A stretch of DNA of 64,000 nucleotides, from assembly GCF_900185725.1 (NCBI RefSeq), contig NZ_FYAU01000036.1, forward strand, positions 372,001 through 436,000, written 5' to 3'. This document shows positions 7,857-16,800 of this stretch, in pieces. The notes under the pieces were generated by a model. It searched no databases and was not told the DNA's origin. It saw only the letters and a program-made list of their open reading frames with translations. A program made the translations under genes and the position numbers. Within the stretch, counting starts at the first letter, position 1; each line of letters starts with the position of its first letter. The stretch comes from Stappia sp. TSB10P1A (GTDB taxonomy: Bacteria > Pseudomonadota > Alphaproteobacteria > Rhizobiales > Stappiaceae).

Positions 7857-9040
7857 GAGGTGCTCCCTTGCGAGAGTTCCGCAAGCCGTTGGCGCGCAAG
7901 GTCATTGTCGGCAAACAACTGCACGGTCTCTTCCAGAACCGAGCGGGCCATATCGTGCTCTCCCGAGCGCCGCAGCAGATGCGCCAGCGTCACCCGGTAG
8001 CCCGCAACGCCGGGGGCACGTTCGACCGCCCTGCGCTGAAGGGCGACAGCTTCCGCAAGGTGCTCCGGACGACGGGAGAAGATCCAGGCCGCGAGTACCA
8101 TTCCTCGATCCCGGTCGGGAAACCGCGCGACGAGCCCGCGCGCCAGATCCACAACCGCTGGACTTGATCCTTCCACTGAAAACCTGGCCCTTGCATGTTC
8201 ATGCGCCGCATCGAAATGCGACGGGTCTTCCGCCTCGGCAATGTGTGCCCATCGCATTGCCTCTTCCGCGTTGCCAAGACGCTGGAGAACTCTTGAGCGA
8301 TGATAGCTGCGCGAAGGCAGCAGTTCCTCTGCGGCCTTCTTGCGGATGATCACCATCTTGGCGGGGCCGGTGGACAGGCCCGCCTCGTTGACGAACGTCA
8401 CGCCGGCAATCTGCGAGGCCGCCTCCAGATAGCGCTCTTCGGGAATGTCTCCTGTTTCCGCGAACCTGCCATCCAAAAGATAGCGGGAGAAAAGCTCTGC
8501 CGTTTTGGGTACCTGCCGCAGGTTTTCGATCTGCTCCGGCTGCCAGTGGAGATCCTCGATCACGTAGGTGCCGCCTGGAACGAGCGCCGGAAACAGCTCG
8601 ATGAACGCCGTCTGCTGATGCCACGAGGCATGCGATCCGTCGTCCACCACGACATCGAAGCCCTCCGGACACGCACCCCGCAGTCGCGCAAGGTCCACAG
8701 GGTCTCCCATATCCCCCTGCACGAACGTGAAACGCTCAAGCGAAACGGCCGAGAAATCGGAGATGTCGAAGCCGAAGACCTGTGCATTCGGCAGATAGTC
8801 CAACCACATCCTGACCGACGGTGCATCGACGGTCTCGCGACGGGCACTGCCGCCCGTCGCCTCCGGCCCACCGACCAGCAGTCCGATCTCAAGGAAATTG
8901 AGCGGCTCGGCCCTGCGATGGGCAAGCAGCAGGTCATATACGGCGGTATAGCCGTGCGCGTCGCGGTTGCGATAGCCCTTGTCCGAACCGTATCTGTCCG
9001 CGAGCGCACCCAAGTCGGGGGGCTGACCTTGCATGGTCAT
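7853..9040 (-). CDS. SAM-dependent methyltransferase with C-terminal TPR-like repeats
   Basis: A 395-residue protein in two parts. Residues 1-240 form a class I methyltransferase: FLEIGLLVGG is motif I, VVVDDGSHASWHQQTAF and GGTYVIEDLHWQP are typical of the cephalosporin-hydroxylase/MycE-like O-methyltransferase group. Residues 260-390 are alanine-rich helical repeats that look like degenerate TPRs, perhaps for docking. The frame is open to 9136, but AGGAG lies 7 bases before the ATG at 9040, which I take as the start. The likely role is O-methylation of a sugar of the surface polysaccharide; the substrate is unknown. Confidence 0.72.
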   Translation of the reverse strand: MTMQGQPPDLGALADRYGSDKGYRNRDAHGYTAVYDLLLAHRRAEPLNFLEIGLLVGGPEATGGSARRETVDAPSVRMWLDYLPNAQVFGFDISDFSAVSLERFTFVQGDMGDPVDLARLRGACPEGFDVVVDDGSHASWHQQTAFIELFPALVPGGTYVIEDLHWQPEQIENLRQVPKTAELFSRYLLDGRFAETGDIPEERYLEAASQIAGVTFVNEAGLSTGPAKMVIIRKKAAEELLPSRSYHRSRVLQRLGNAEEAMRWAHIAEAEDPSHFDAAHEHARARFSVEGSSPAVVDLARGLVARFPDRDRGMVLAAWIFSRRPEHLAEAVALQRRAVERAPGVAGYRVTLAHLLRRSGEHDMARSVLEETVQLFADNDLARQRLAELSQGSTS

Positions 9041-9137
9041 TGTGAGGCTCCTGCTCGTCGGGTTGTCGGCAACCATACCTAGACCAGCGGGCAAGCGACT
9101 ACCAGTTCCCGAGCGGGCAATGGGCAGTTTCCACATC

Positions 9138-10226
9138 TCAAACCGGATTGCCGTCGCGCAGCTTCAGCCATTGCGACCCGTCGGAATAGGCGAATTGCGC
9201 CCCTCCGGCCGCATCCGAGACATAGGTGAGCGTGCCGGCCCCGACACTCGCGGCGGACGGCAGCGCGGCCTTGAGATAGCTCGCCGTGCGCACCGGCCCC
9301 GCCACGTGCAGCCGCGCTGTCGGATTCGCGATTCCAACGCCGACCTCGCCGCCGCTGGCGATCCGGATCCGCTCGCTGCCGCCGGCGAAAAGCCGGTGCG
9401 AGCGCGTCGGCGTGTCGTACATCGACATGATGTCCGACTGCGCCCCGTAGATATAGAAGGCCGAGCGGTTCCAGTCCGGGATGCCGATCCACGCCTGGGT
9501 TCCGCTGGTCCCGCTATTGATCAATTGGAGGAACGGGGCGAAGGAAGACGTCAGACGAACACTTCCGGACACCTCCAGCCGCACGGGGCCCGGCGCTTTG
9601 CCGATGCCGACATGACCATTGGCGCGATCGACCGTGACGGACTGAACCCATTCCGCGCCATCGGCGGACACTTTCAACTGCAGATCGTCCGAGCCGAGAA
9701 GCCCCAGTTCCGCCCGTCCCGAATAGCCGGACTGGAACATCACGCCGGCGGCGTTGCCCGTCGCCGCCTTGCTCACCTTGAGGGAATGATCGCCTGATCC
9801 CCCGTCGAACAGGCTTGCCGGACCGCGCACCGCCAGCCGGTTGGTCGCGTCCGCCGTGGCATTGACACCGAGCATGCCGAATGCGGCGGGAAGATCGCCC
9901 CACCCCTCCCCGTCATGCAGGAGCAGGCGCTCCTCGTCCACCACCCAGGCGAGCCAGCCGGCGCGGGGCGTGTGGAACGCCCAGGCGCCTGCGTGCCGCC
10001 GGGCCAGCTTGCCGCCCTGGCCCGCCCAGTCTCCCTGGCCGGCACCGGCGATCACGTATCGCGCGCCGTCGCCGGGATCGGTTGGCGGCGTGTCCTGCGA
10101 CCTCGACAGCACCGCCAGTTGGACGAGGCCGTCGAGGATCAGCAGCGCCTCGTTCTGCGTAATGTGCTTCTGCGCCTGCGAAGCCTGCAGCAGAGGAAGA
10201 GACAGATTGAGGGAAGCGTCGGCCAT
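9138..10226 (-). CDS. DUF2793-containing, tail-fibre-like protein
   Basis: A 362-residue protein beginning MADASLNLSLPLLQASQAQ, the conserved start of DUF2793, a domain seen in alphaproteobacterial phage-tail and gene-transfer-agent-like proteins. The DUF spans about residues 1-110. The rest is beta-rich and contains two tail-fibre-type repeats, VGIGKAPGPVRLEVSG and VGVGIANPTARLHVAG, which usually precede trimeric fibre tips. No S74 chaperone peptidase is visible. AAAGGAG 7 bases before the ATG at 10226 sets the start. No other phage gene is near, so this is either a moron-like relic or a secreted surface protein recruited to this locus. Confidence 0.65.
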   Translation of the reverse strand: MADASLNLSLPLLQASQAQKHITQNEALLILDGLVQLAVLSRSQDTPPTDPGDGARYVIAGAGQGDWAGQGGKLARRHAGAWAFHTPRAGWLAWVVDEERLLLHDGEGWGDLPAAFGMLGVNATADATNRLAVRGPASLFDGGSGDHSLKVSKAATGNAAGVMFQSGYSGRAELGLLGSDDLQLKVSADGAEWVQSVTVDRANGHVGIGKAPGPVRLEVSGSVRLTSSFAPFLQLINSGTSGTQAWIGIPDWNRSAFYIYGAQSDIMSMYDTPTRSHRLFAGGSERIRIASGGEVGVGIANPTARLHVAGPVRTASYLKAALPSAASVGAGTLTYVSDAAGGAQFAYSDGSQWLKLRDGNPV

Positions 10227-10411
10227 CCAGCGGCTCCTTTGTCCTGCACCTGCGTCAGGATAACAGCCGCTGCCTATGTCGAGGATAATTCGCCCGAAAT
10301 GGTGACAGTTGAGCCTCGATCCTCTACACGTGTCGACAGCAGTTTGCACGCTGGCGAGCCCCCCTGCCATCGATGCTTCAACGCCTGAATACGCCTGGAA
10401 AGGACCTGCCT

Positions 10412-11068
10412 GTGAGTGAAGAACAGCTCCGCACGAACGTCTACGCTGCACTCAAGACTTTTCAGGACAGTCTTCGAACCTATCGTCGTGAGACCGGCTC
10501 CCCTCCCGAGTTCCTGATCAGCGGTGCGTCACCGGCAATCCCCCGGGAGCTTCTCGCAGGCTGCAAGGTGCTTCCGCGCAGAGAAGACATCATTGCGGAT
10601 CTTCCCAAGGGGGGGATCGGCGTCGAGGTTGGAACGCAGACCGGTCGCTTTGCCAGAACCTTGATGGATCTGGCGAAGCCGCGAAAACTCTACCTGCTTG
10701 ATATCGACTACACCCCGTTCCGCAAGGAGCATGTCGAGCAGGAATTGGAGGCCGGCACGGTCGTCACTCGCGAAGGCTCTTCCTGGGATCTCCTGGAAGA
10801 GTTCGAGGACGAATATTTCGACTTTGCCTATATCGATGCCGGGCACGGATACGAGATGGTCAAGAAGGACCTGGCCGCCTCCTTGAGAAAGGTCAAGAAA
10901 GGCGGATACATCCTGTGCAATGATTTTGTTGTCTGGAGCGCTCTCGAAGCGATTCCATATGGCGTGCACAAAGCAGTTTGCGAGACGGTTTCAAGCAACA
11001 AGCTCCAGGTCACCCACTTCGCTTTCCATCCTTATGGATATAGCGATATCGCGTTCAGAAACTCCTAA
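10412..11068 (+). CDS. SAM-dependent methyltransferase (Methyltransf_24 type)
   Basis: A 218-residue class I methyltransferase. Motif I is GIGVEVGTQTGRFARTL, and YIDAGHGYEMVKKDL is the DAGH-YE signature of the Methyltransf_24 group; GGYILCNDFVVW follows. I chose the GTG at 10412 because AAAGGA lies 7 bases before it; an in-frame ATG at 10373 has no ribosome-binding site. The gene is alone on the plus strand among minus-strand genes, and its codon use and base composition are less GC-rich than its neighbours. It probably methylates a sugar or its carrier, but the substrate is not deducible. Confidence 0.72.
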   Translation: MSEEQLRTNVYAALKTFQDSLRTYRRETGSPPEFLISGASPAIPRELLAGCKVLPRREDIIADLPKGGIGVEVGTQTGRFARTLMDLAKPRKLYLLDIDYTPFRKEHVEQELEAGTVVTREGSSWDLLEEFEDEYFDFAYIDAGHGYEMVKKDLAASLRKVKKGGYILCNDFVVWSALEAIPYGVHKAVCETVSSNKLQVTHFAFHPYGYSDIAFRNS

Positions 11069-11195
11069 CCGTTCGATTCCGTGATTTGCAGCCGCTCTCA
11101 CAGCAAGATCTGAATCTGGTATCGTAACCATGGAAACCACCAGAACCATTCTCGTGGAGAGAGGCCCCTTTGAAACAATTCAAGGCAACTATTAT

Positions 11196-11864
11196 TTATA
11201 ACCGTGCCTGCATATAATAGTAGCCTCTCATCAACGCGTAATCTCCGTAACAATACTCAACAAGATTTCTTTGCGCGCGATGGCCAAGATCCTCAAACTT
11301 GATCTTGTCGCCTCCCACCTGCTCGCGGCCGAGCTCTAGGGGGTGACCGACCGCATTGGACAAAAGCTCGACCAAGCCTCCGATGTCCTCGATACGAAAC
11401 ACGCGGTGGTAATAGGCAAGGTCCGGACCAAGAAACGCGGATACCGGATCCGTGTGATGCTTGATGGAGCCGGAAAGAATACGGAACTTGCCGATATTGT
11501 TGAAGAAATGATCAGGTGACGGATTGGGATGGACGCCCAGGCGCGATGCCAGATCGGCATCGATATGATCTTCCGAAAGCTCCCGATGGAACGCCACGCG
11601 ATTGCTGTAGGCCGAGAGCAGCCGGGCGATCGGATCGCGAATGACCGCAAGACGTGTCATGCCGGCAAAGGGGGCTCTGTCCACATCGATGAACGAAGGC
11701 GTTCCGTAAGCAGCGTTATGGATATGCTTGAGAACGCCGTCCTCTTCATACATCTCGAACTTGCGCCCATTGTTCAACTCGAACATGAGCATCTTCAGGG
11801 AGGTACACGCTGTCTTGGGAACCGGGAAATAAACGATATTATGGTTATTCAGAACGACAGCCAT
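11196..11864 (-). CDS. PAPS-dependent sulfotransferase (Sulfotransfer_2 family)
   Basis: A 222-residue carbohydrate sulfotransferase-like protein. FPVPKTACTSLK (residues 13-24, Lys17) is the 5'-phosphosulfate-binding loop and AVIRDPIARLLSAYSNR (Arg76-Asp77-Pro78) is the 3'-phosphate-binding motif; FRIEDIGGLVELL near residue 160 is also typical. It would move a sulfuryl group from PAPS to a glycan. It has no signal peptide or membrane helix, so it acts in the cytosol on the growing polymer or precursor. Base composition is much more AT-rich than the surrounding genes, suggesting transfer from another genome. PAPS could come from the cysD-cysNC genes 9 kb away. Confidence 0.85.
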   Translation of the reverse strand: MAVVLNNHNIVYFPVPKTACTSLKMLMFELNNGRKFEMYEEDGVLKHIHNAAYGTPSFIDVDRAPFAGMTRLAVIRDPIARLLSAYSNRVAFHRELSEDHIDADLASRLGVHPNPSPDHFFNNIGKFRILSGSIKHHTDPVSAFLGPDLAYYHRVFRIEDIGGLVELLSNAVGHPLELGREQVGGDKIKFEDLGHRAQRNLVEYCYGDYALMRGYYYMQARL

Positions 11865-11902
11865 TCTCTTTCCCTGGTTCTTCTTGCGGCAAAAAGCTCA
11901 AC

Positions 11903-13870
11903 TCACCCCACATTCCACAGTCGATAGCCTTCCGGGGAGCGATCCGTCAAGGCAGTGCTGGTCGCGGTGGCGCCATAATTCGCCGCGATCCGCAGCCGGC
12001 CGATCACCTCGATCTCGTCGCGGGACGGCCGGCTGAGCAGCCGGTCGAGGCCGCGGAAGGCATCGGCCGGATCGAGCGGCTGCGGGCCGAGGCGGGGATT
12101 GGCGAGCATCTCCTCGACAAAGGCGAGCGCGGCCCGCTGGATCGGGCCGATGGCTTCCGCATGCTGGCGCTCCTCGTCGGGGCGCTCTTCGCACACCGCG
12201 GTGATGCCATCCGCCGTGCGGCGATAGCCGGCCGTCGAGCCGTGCCCCGCAGTGTGCAGCAGTTCGACGAGGCTCGGGCTCTTGCGCAGGGCCTGCGCCC
12301 GCAAGGTCCCGTCGAGCGAAAAGAGATAACCGGCCGCGTCGAACCCGGCGAGCGTCGCCCTGTCCAGGAAAAGACCGAGATAGCGTCCCGACAGCCGGCC
12401 ATGCCAGCCGCGTGCGCGCAGCACCTCGCCAAGCCCCTTCTGCAGCGAGCCGTGCCAGCCGATATCGACCAGCGTCGCCGCCTCGGCGCCCGTCACGCCT
12501 TCCTGCGCCAGATAGTCGGCGAAGAGATCCGCATGCGCCTCGTTGGCGGCCTGCAGCGCTTCGCGGCACGCCTCGAACAGCTTGGCGAACCGCCCTGCCC
12601 CGGCCTTGTCGCCGATCGCCACCACGTCCTGCGGCGACGAGAAGCCCGCAGCCCGGATCTCAGCCGAGAAGGCGTGCGGGTCGAGCCCCCAGCGCGCCAG
12701 CGCGTCGGCCGGGGTCAGGCGGGCCCAGTTCTGGGCGAACAGCGCGGCGGCGGCGGCCGGCTCGCTCACCGCGCGGGCGCGGTAGATCGCCTGGCGCGAC
12801 ACCATCAGGTAGCGGCTCTGCGTCTGCCCGCCGAAGCGCCGGCGGAACAGGTCGAAGGCCTGTTTCATCACCAGCCCGTCGCGCGAGCAGAAATGCAGCG
12901 CCGGCGTCTCGTTCGCCTGCGCCTCCCGGTGCAGCCAGCCGGCCATGCCGAACAGCAGCGGGCCGAGGCATTCGCGGCCGACCCGCTCCAGCACCGGCAT
13001 GTGCTCCGGCTCGCGCGGCGCAATGCCGGAGCCGAAGAGGTCGTCCGCAACGCTGGCGAACACCGCGCTCGAGGGCTGCGGGCTCGGATTGCGCCAGTCG
13101 ATCCGCCAGCGTCCGACAAGCCGGCCTGCCGGATTGGCGACCCGCAAATGCGCGATGCCCGCCTGCAGCGCCCGCGAGCCGTCCGACCACGGATTGTCGC
13201 CGACATGGGCGATCTGCCGCGGCGCCACGCCCATCTCCTTGCAGACATGGGCGTAGAGATCGCCGTGATGCTTGGTGTGGTCGATATCGCAGGAGACGAA
13301 CAGCCGCTCGTGCCCCTCATAGCCGTTGCGCGAAAGCGCCGCGTTGATGAATTCGGCGGCGGAGTAGAAATCCGAGACGAGGACGACGCGCTTTCCCGCC
13401 TTGACCGCCCAATGGTAGATCGGCTCGACGCCCGGGACGGGGCGCAGGTGCTCCAGTTCGACCTCCTGCTCGATCCGCTGCGCCGCCTCCAGCGCCGCCT
13501 GCGCCACGCGCGGCCGCCCGAGCGTCGGCAGCAGCGCGTCCATGCGCGCGTACATCTCCGCGAGCGTCACCTCCCGGCCCCGACGCTGTTCCAGCGCGCA
13601 GCGGGCCTCGCGCTCGCTGCGCATCCGCAGGCGCGCGAAGTCCGCGGCCGAAAGGCCGAGCAGCGGCCCCGCCCGCTCGCCGATGGTCAGGAACAGGTCG
13701 ATCGGCCGGAACACCCCCTCGCGCCGCAGCAGGGTCTCGAAGACATCGAAGGAAATCACGTCGAAAGGCGCGAGCCGGCGCAGGACCTGCTGCAGAGCGT
13801 CGCCCGCGTCGCCGGATGTTGCGGCGACGGGCAGGCTCCCCGCGTCCAGATCGAGATAGTTCAGGGTCAT
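11903..13870 (-). CDS. HAD-superfamily protein, capsule-cluster type (COG5610-like)
   Basis: A 655-residue cytosolic protein. The first 230 residues are a HAD fold: the nucleophile motif ISFDVFETLLRR (Asp42, with the second Asp replaced by Glu45 in the usual DxDxT), a Rossmann strand RVVLVSDFYS and the metal-binding HVGDNPWSDG. The remaining 400 residues, with LHFCSRDGLVMKQAFDLFRR and VDIGWHGSLQKGLG, form the conserved C-terminal region of COG5610-type predicted hydrolases, which often sit beside glycosyltransferases. The loss of the second acidic DxD residue makes ordinary phosphatase activity uncertain. It is 25 bp downstream of the giant glycosyltransferase gene and likely co-transcribed. 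Confidence 0.72.
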   Translation of the reverse strand: MTLNYLDLDAGSLPVAATSGDAGDALQQVLRRLAPFDVISFDVFETLLRREGVFRPIDLFLTIGERAGPLLGLSAADFARLRMRSEREARCALEQRRGREVTLAEMYARMDALLPTLGRPRVAQAALEAAQRIEQEVELEHLRPVPGVEPIYHWAVKAGKRVVLVSDFYSAAEFINAALSRNGYEGHERLFVSCDIDHTKHHGDLYAHVCKEMGVAPRQIAHVGDNPWSDGSRALQAGIAHLRVANPAGRLVGRWRIDWRNPSPQPSSAVFASVADDLFGSGIAPREPEHMPVLERVGRECLGPLLFGMAGWLHREAQANETPALHFCSRDGLVMKQAFDLFRRRFGGQTQSRYLMVSRQAIYRARAVSEPAAAAALFAQNWARLTPADALARWGLDPHAFSAEIRAAGFSSPQDVVAIGDKAGAGRFAKLFEACREALQAANEAHADLFADYLAQEGVTGAEAATLVDIGWHGSLQKGLGEVLRARGWHGRLSGRYLGLFLDRATLAGFDAAGYLFSLDGTLRAQALRKSPSLVELLHTAGHGSTAGYRRTADGITAVCEERPDEERQHAEAIGPIQRAALAFVEEMLANPRLGPQPLDPADAFRGLDRLLSRPSRDEIEVIGRLRIAANYGATATSTALTDRSPEGYRLWNVG

Positions 13871-13895
13871 GGGCGTTGCCTTCGCGGGTGCCGGA

Positions 13896-16800
13896 TCAGC
13901 GCTTGCGGGTGATCAGCTTCTCGATATGCTTCATGTGGTCGCCCCGGTCGATCAGCAGCTTCTCCAGCCAGTGCATGTGCTGGCGCATCTGCCGGAGCTC
14001 GTCCGTCACCTCCCGGTGCAATTCGCCCATGTAGAGCATCTGGCTGTCCGCGCCGCCCCGGCCACTCGCCAGTCCCTCGCGCATGTGCCGGTTGATGTAG
14101 AGCGCCCGCTGGATCCGGTGCACGTCCTTCTGCGCCACGACCGTGTTGCCGTACTGGCTGGTCGTGCCGGCGGAGCGGTGGTGGTAGAAGGCGAGAGGCT
14201 CGCGCAGCACGTCGATGCGGAACCGTTCGGCGGCGCGCAGGTGGAAGTCCCAGTCGCCGAGCACCGGCAACTCGCCGTCGAACAGGCCGACCGTCTCCAT
14301 CACCACCCGGCGGAACAGGAAGGAGATTGGCGGGAACTGGTTCTCCACCGACAGCCGCGTCAGTTCCAGCGCCTCCATGTCCTTGAACAGAAAGCGCTTG
14401 CGCTCGATGACGTTCTCGCCCTCGATATCCTCGATCACCACGGTCGCATGGGTGACGACGCCGCCGACATCCGGCGACGACGTGTCGAGATGGGCGATGC
14501 AGCGTTCCAGGAAGGTCGGGTCCCAGGCGTCGTCGTCGTCATGCACGACGAGGAACTCGCTCGCCGAATTGGTGACGCCGGCGTTGGACGCGTTCTCCAT
14601 GCCGGTCGAGACCGGGTTGTTGATCACCAGCACCCGTCCCTGGAAGGCGGCGCGGCGTGCCTCCACCAGCTTGCGCACCGGCTCGGGATCGCCGCCGTCG
14701 TTGACCACCACCAGCGCCCAGTCGGTATAGGTCTGCGCCAGCACGCTGTCGAGCGCGCGCCGCAGCAGGAGCGGCCGGTCCTTGGTGCGCATGATCACGG
14801 CGACGCGGCCATAGGCCACCCGTCCGGCAACGGCGAGCCCCTTGCGGGCCGGCAGGTGCGGCGCGACCGCCGGCTTGTCCCAGCGCTGGGTCAGGCCCTG
14901 CGCCAGCATCAGCATGCGGTGGATGCCGTGCGGCAGATCGTGCGAATAGGCGCGGATGTTGCGCTGGAAGTCGACCTGGGCGCTCTCGCGGCCGCGCAGC
15001 ATGCTCTGCGCCGCGACCCGGTACCAGAAGTGCGCCCGGTTCAGCAGCTCGTGCCGCAGGCCGAGCGTGCTGGCCCTTGCGAACAGTTCCCAGTCCTCGT
15101 GGCCGCGGCCGAAGTCCTCGGTGAACCCGCCGATCGTCTCGAAGGCGGACCGGGTGATCAGCATGTTGGCATCGCCGAAGCAGTTGGACAGCACGCCGAC
15201 GGCAAGGTCGGGGACCAGCGGCACGCCGATCTCGCGCGGGATGTCGTGCCCCGGCTCGATGGCGTCGGTGCCGTCGAACATGGCAAAGCGCGAGGTGACG
15301 ATGTCCGCGCCGGTCGCCAGATGCGCGTCGACAAAGGCGTCGATCATGCCCGGATGGGCGAGATTGTCGTCGTCCATGAAGACGATCAGCTCGCCGGTCG
15401 AATTGCGCACCGCCGTGTTGCGGGCCGCGCCCAGATAGCTGTTCGGCTGGCGCACGATCCTGCCGTTGACGGCGGCAAGCTCGGCCTCGATCTCCGCCAG
15501 TTCGTCGGCGATGCCCGGCACCGCGCTGCCATCGTCGACGACGACGATCTCCAGCTCCGGATAGCCGCAGGCCAGCACCGAGGCGAGCGTCTGCCGCAAC
15601 AGGCTGGTGCGGTTGAAATGGCTGATGCAGACGCTGACGCGCGGCCGCGACGTTGAGCGCACGGCGGGCGTCTGATGTGCTGCGGCAGCTCCGATCTCCG
15701 CCGCCAGCGCGGCGCCCATGTCACCGCCGACGGTGCCGGCCGCCAGCACGGGCCGGCTGCCGTCGAGTGCGGCTTCCAGCGCGTCGGCAAGGTCGGTGGC
15801 ATTGCCGGCGCGCACGGACGACAGGTCGGCGGCGGCGAGCCCGGCGGAGACCGCCATCGCCTCCCAGACGGTGCCCTCGACCGCCGGAAGGCGTATCGAG
15901 AGGCCGTTTTCGGCATAGGCGCCGAGAAGGCCGGCGAAACTGTCGAGCGTCAGGTCGAGATGGACGCGCAGGTCGAAGCGCCACTTGCGGGCGCGGTCGC
16001 GCAGATAGGCGCCGGCGCGCCGGCCGCGCAGCCAGTCCTCGGTGCCGGCAAAGACGATGCCGAGCCTTTCCGGGTCGATGCCGGGCCGCCGCATCAGGCG
16101 GTCCAGCGCGTCGCACATCTGCACGAGCCCGGTGCGCGTGCGCAAGGGCGCGGCGAAGACCAGCCAGCAGCGCTCGCCCGTCTCCCGCGGGGCGCCGCTG
16201 ACGCCTGCCGCGGAGCCGATCTCCACTGGGACGACGCGCGCGCGCTCGGCGATCGACGGCTCCAGGGCGGCGCAGGTCTCCAGCACCTCGGCCGAGGGAG
16301 CAAGGACGCGGGTGCAGGCGGCGAGCGCGGCCTTTTCCAGCGCCTCTTCCATCAGCAGGTCGGGCCGGTCCAGCAACTGGTCGCGGTCGAGCAGATCCTG
16401 CACCGCGAAGGTGTCGGCCAGCACCACCACCTGCGTCGTCGCCGGCAGCAGGCCCTGACGGCGCGAGGTGGCGCAATAGGCGAGGATGCCAGACCGGCTG
16501 GTGCCGGCGATCAGCGAGAAGGCATTGGCCCGCGCCCACAGGTCCAGCGCATAGGCCCGCTCCTGCGCGCCGCCAGCCGTCGAGGGCAGCACCGCCGGCG
16601 GCAGCGGCACGAAGGCGGCCGAGGCCAGCAGGCCGGCATTCTCCCGGCCGACCAGATCCACCACCAGCGGCTCTAGATCGCCGCTCGTCCCGCGCAGCGA
16701 GGCGCGGTGGCCGCAGGACACGATGGTGAGCGGGGCAATCCCGGCGCGAGCGGCGGCGACGGCTGCCAGCAGCACGGCGCGCGCCTCCTCGCGCGACTGC

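Noticed and set aside
9138-10226. Prophage
   Set aside because: Only one phage-like protein; no integrase, capsid, terminase or attachment site nearby.
11157-11229. Terminator formed by GAGAGGC and GCCTCTC between two convergent genes
   Set aside because: Arms are only 7 bp with a loop of over 50 bases; a smaller TTGAA/TTCAA hairpin at 11170-11183 has no T-run.
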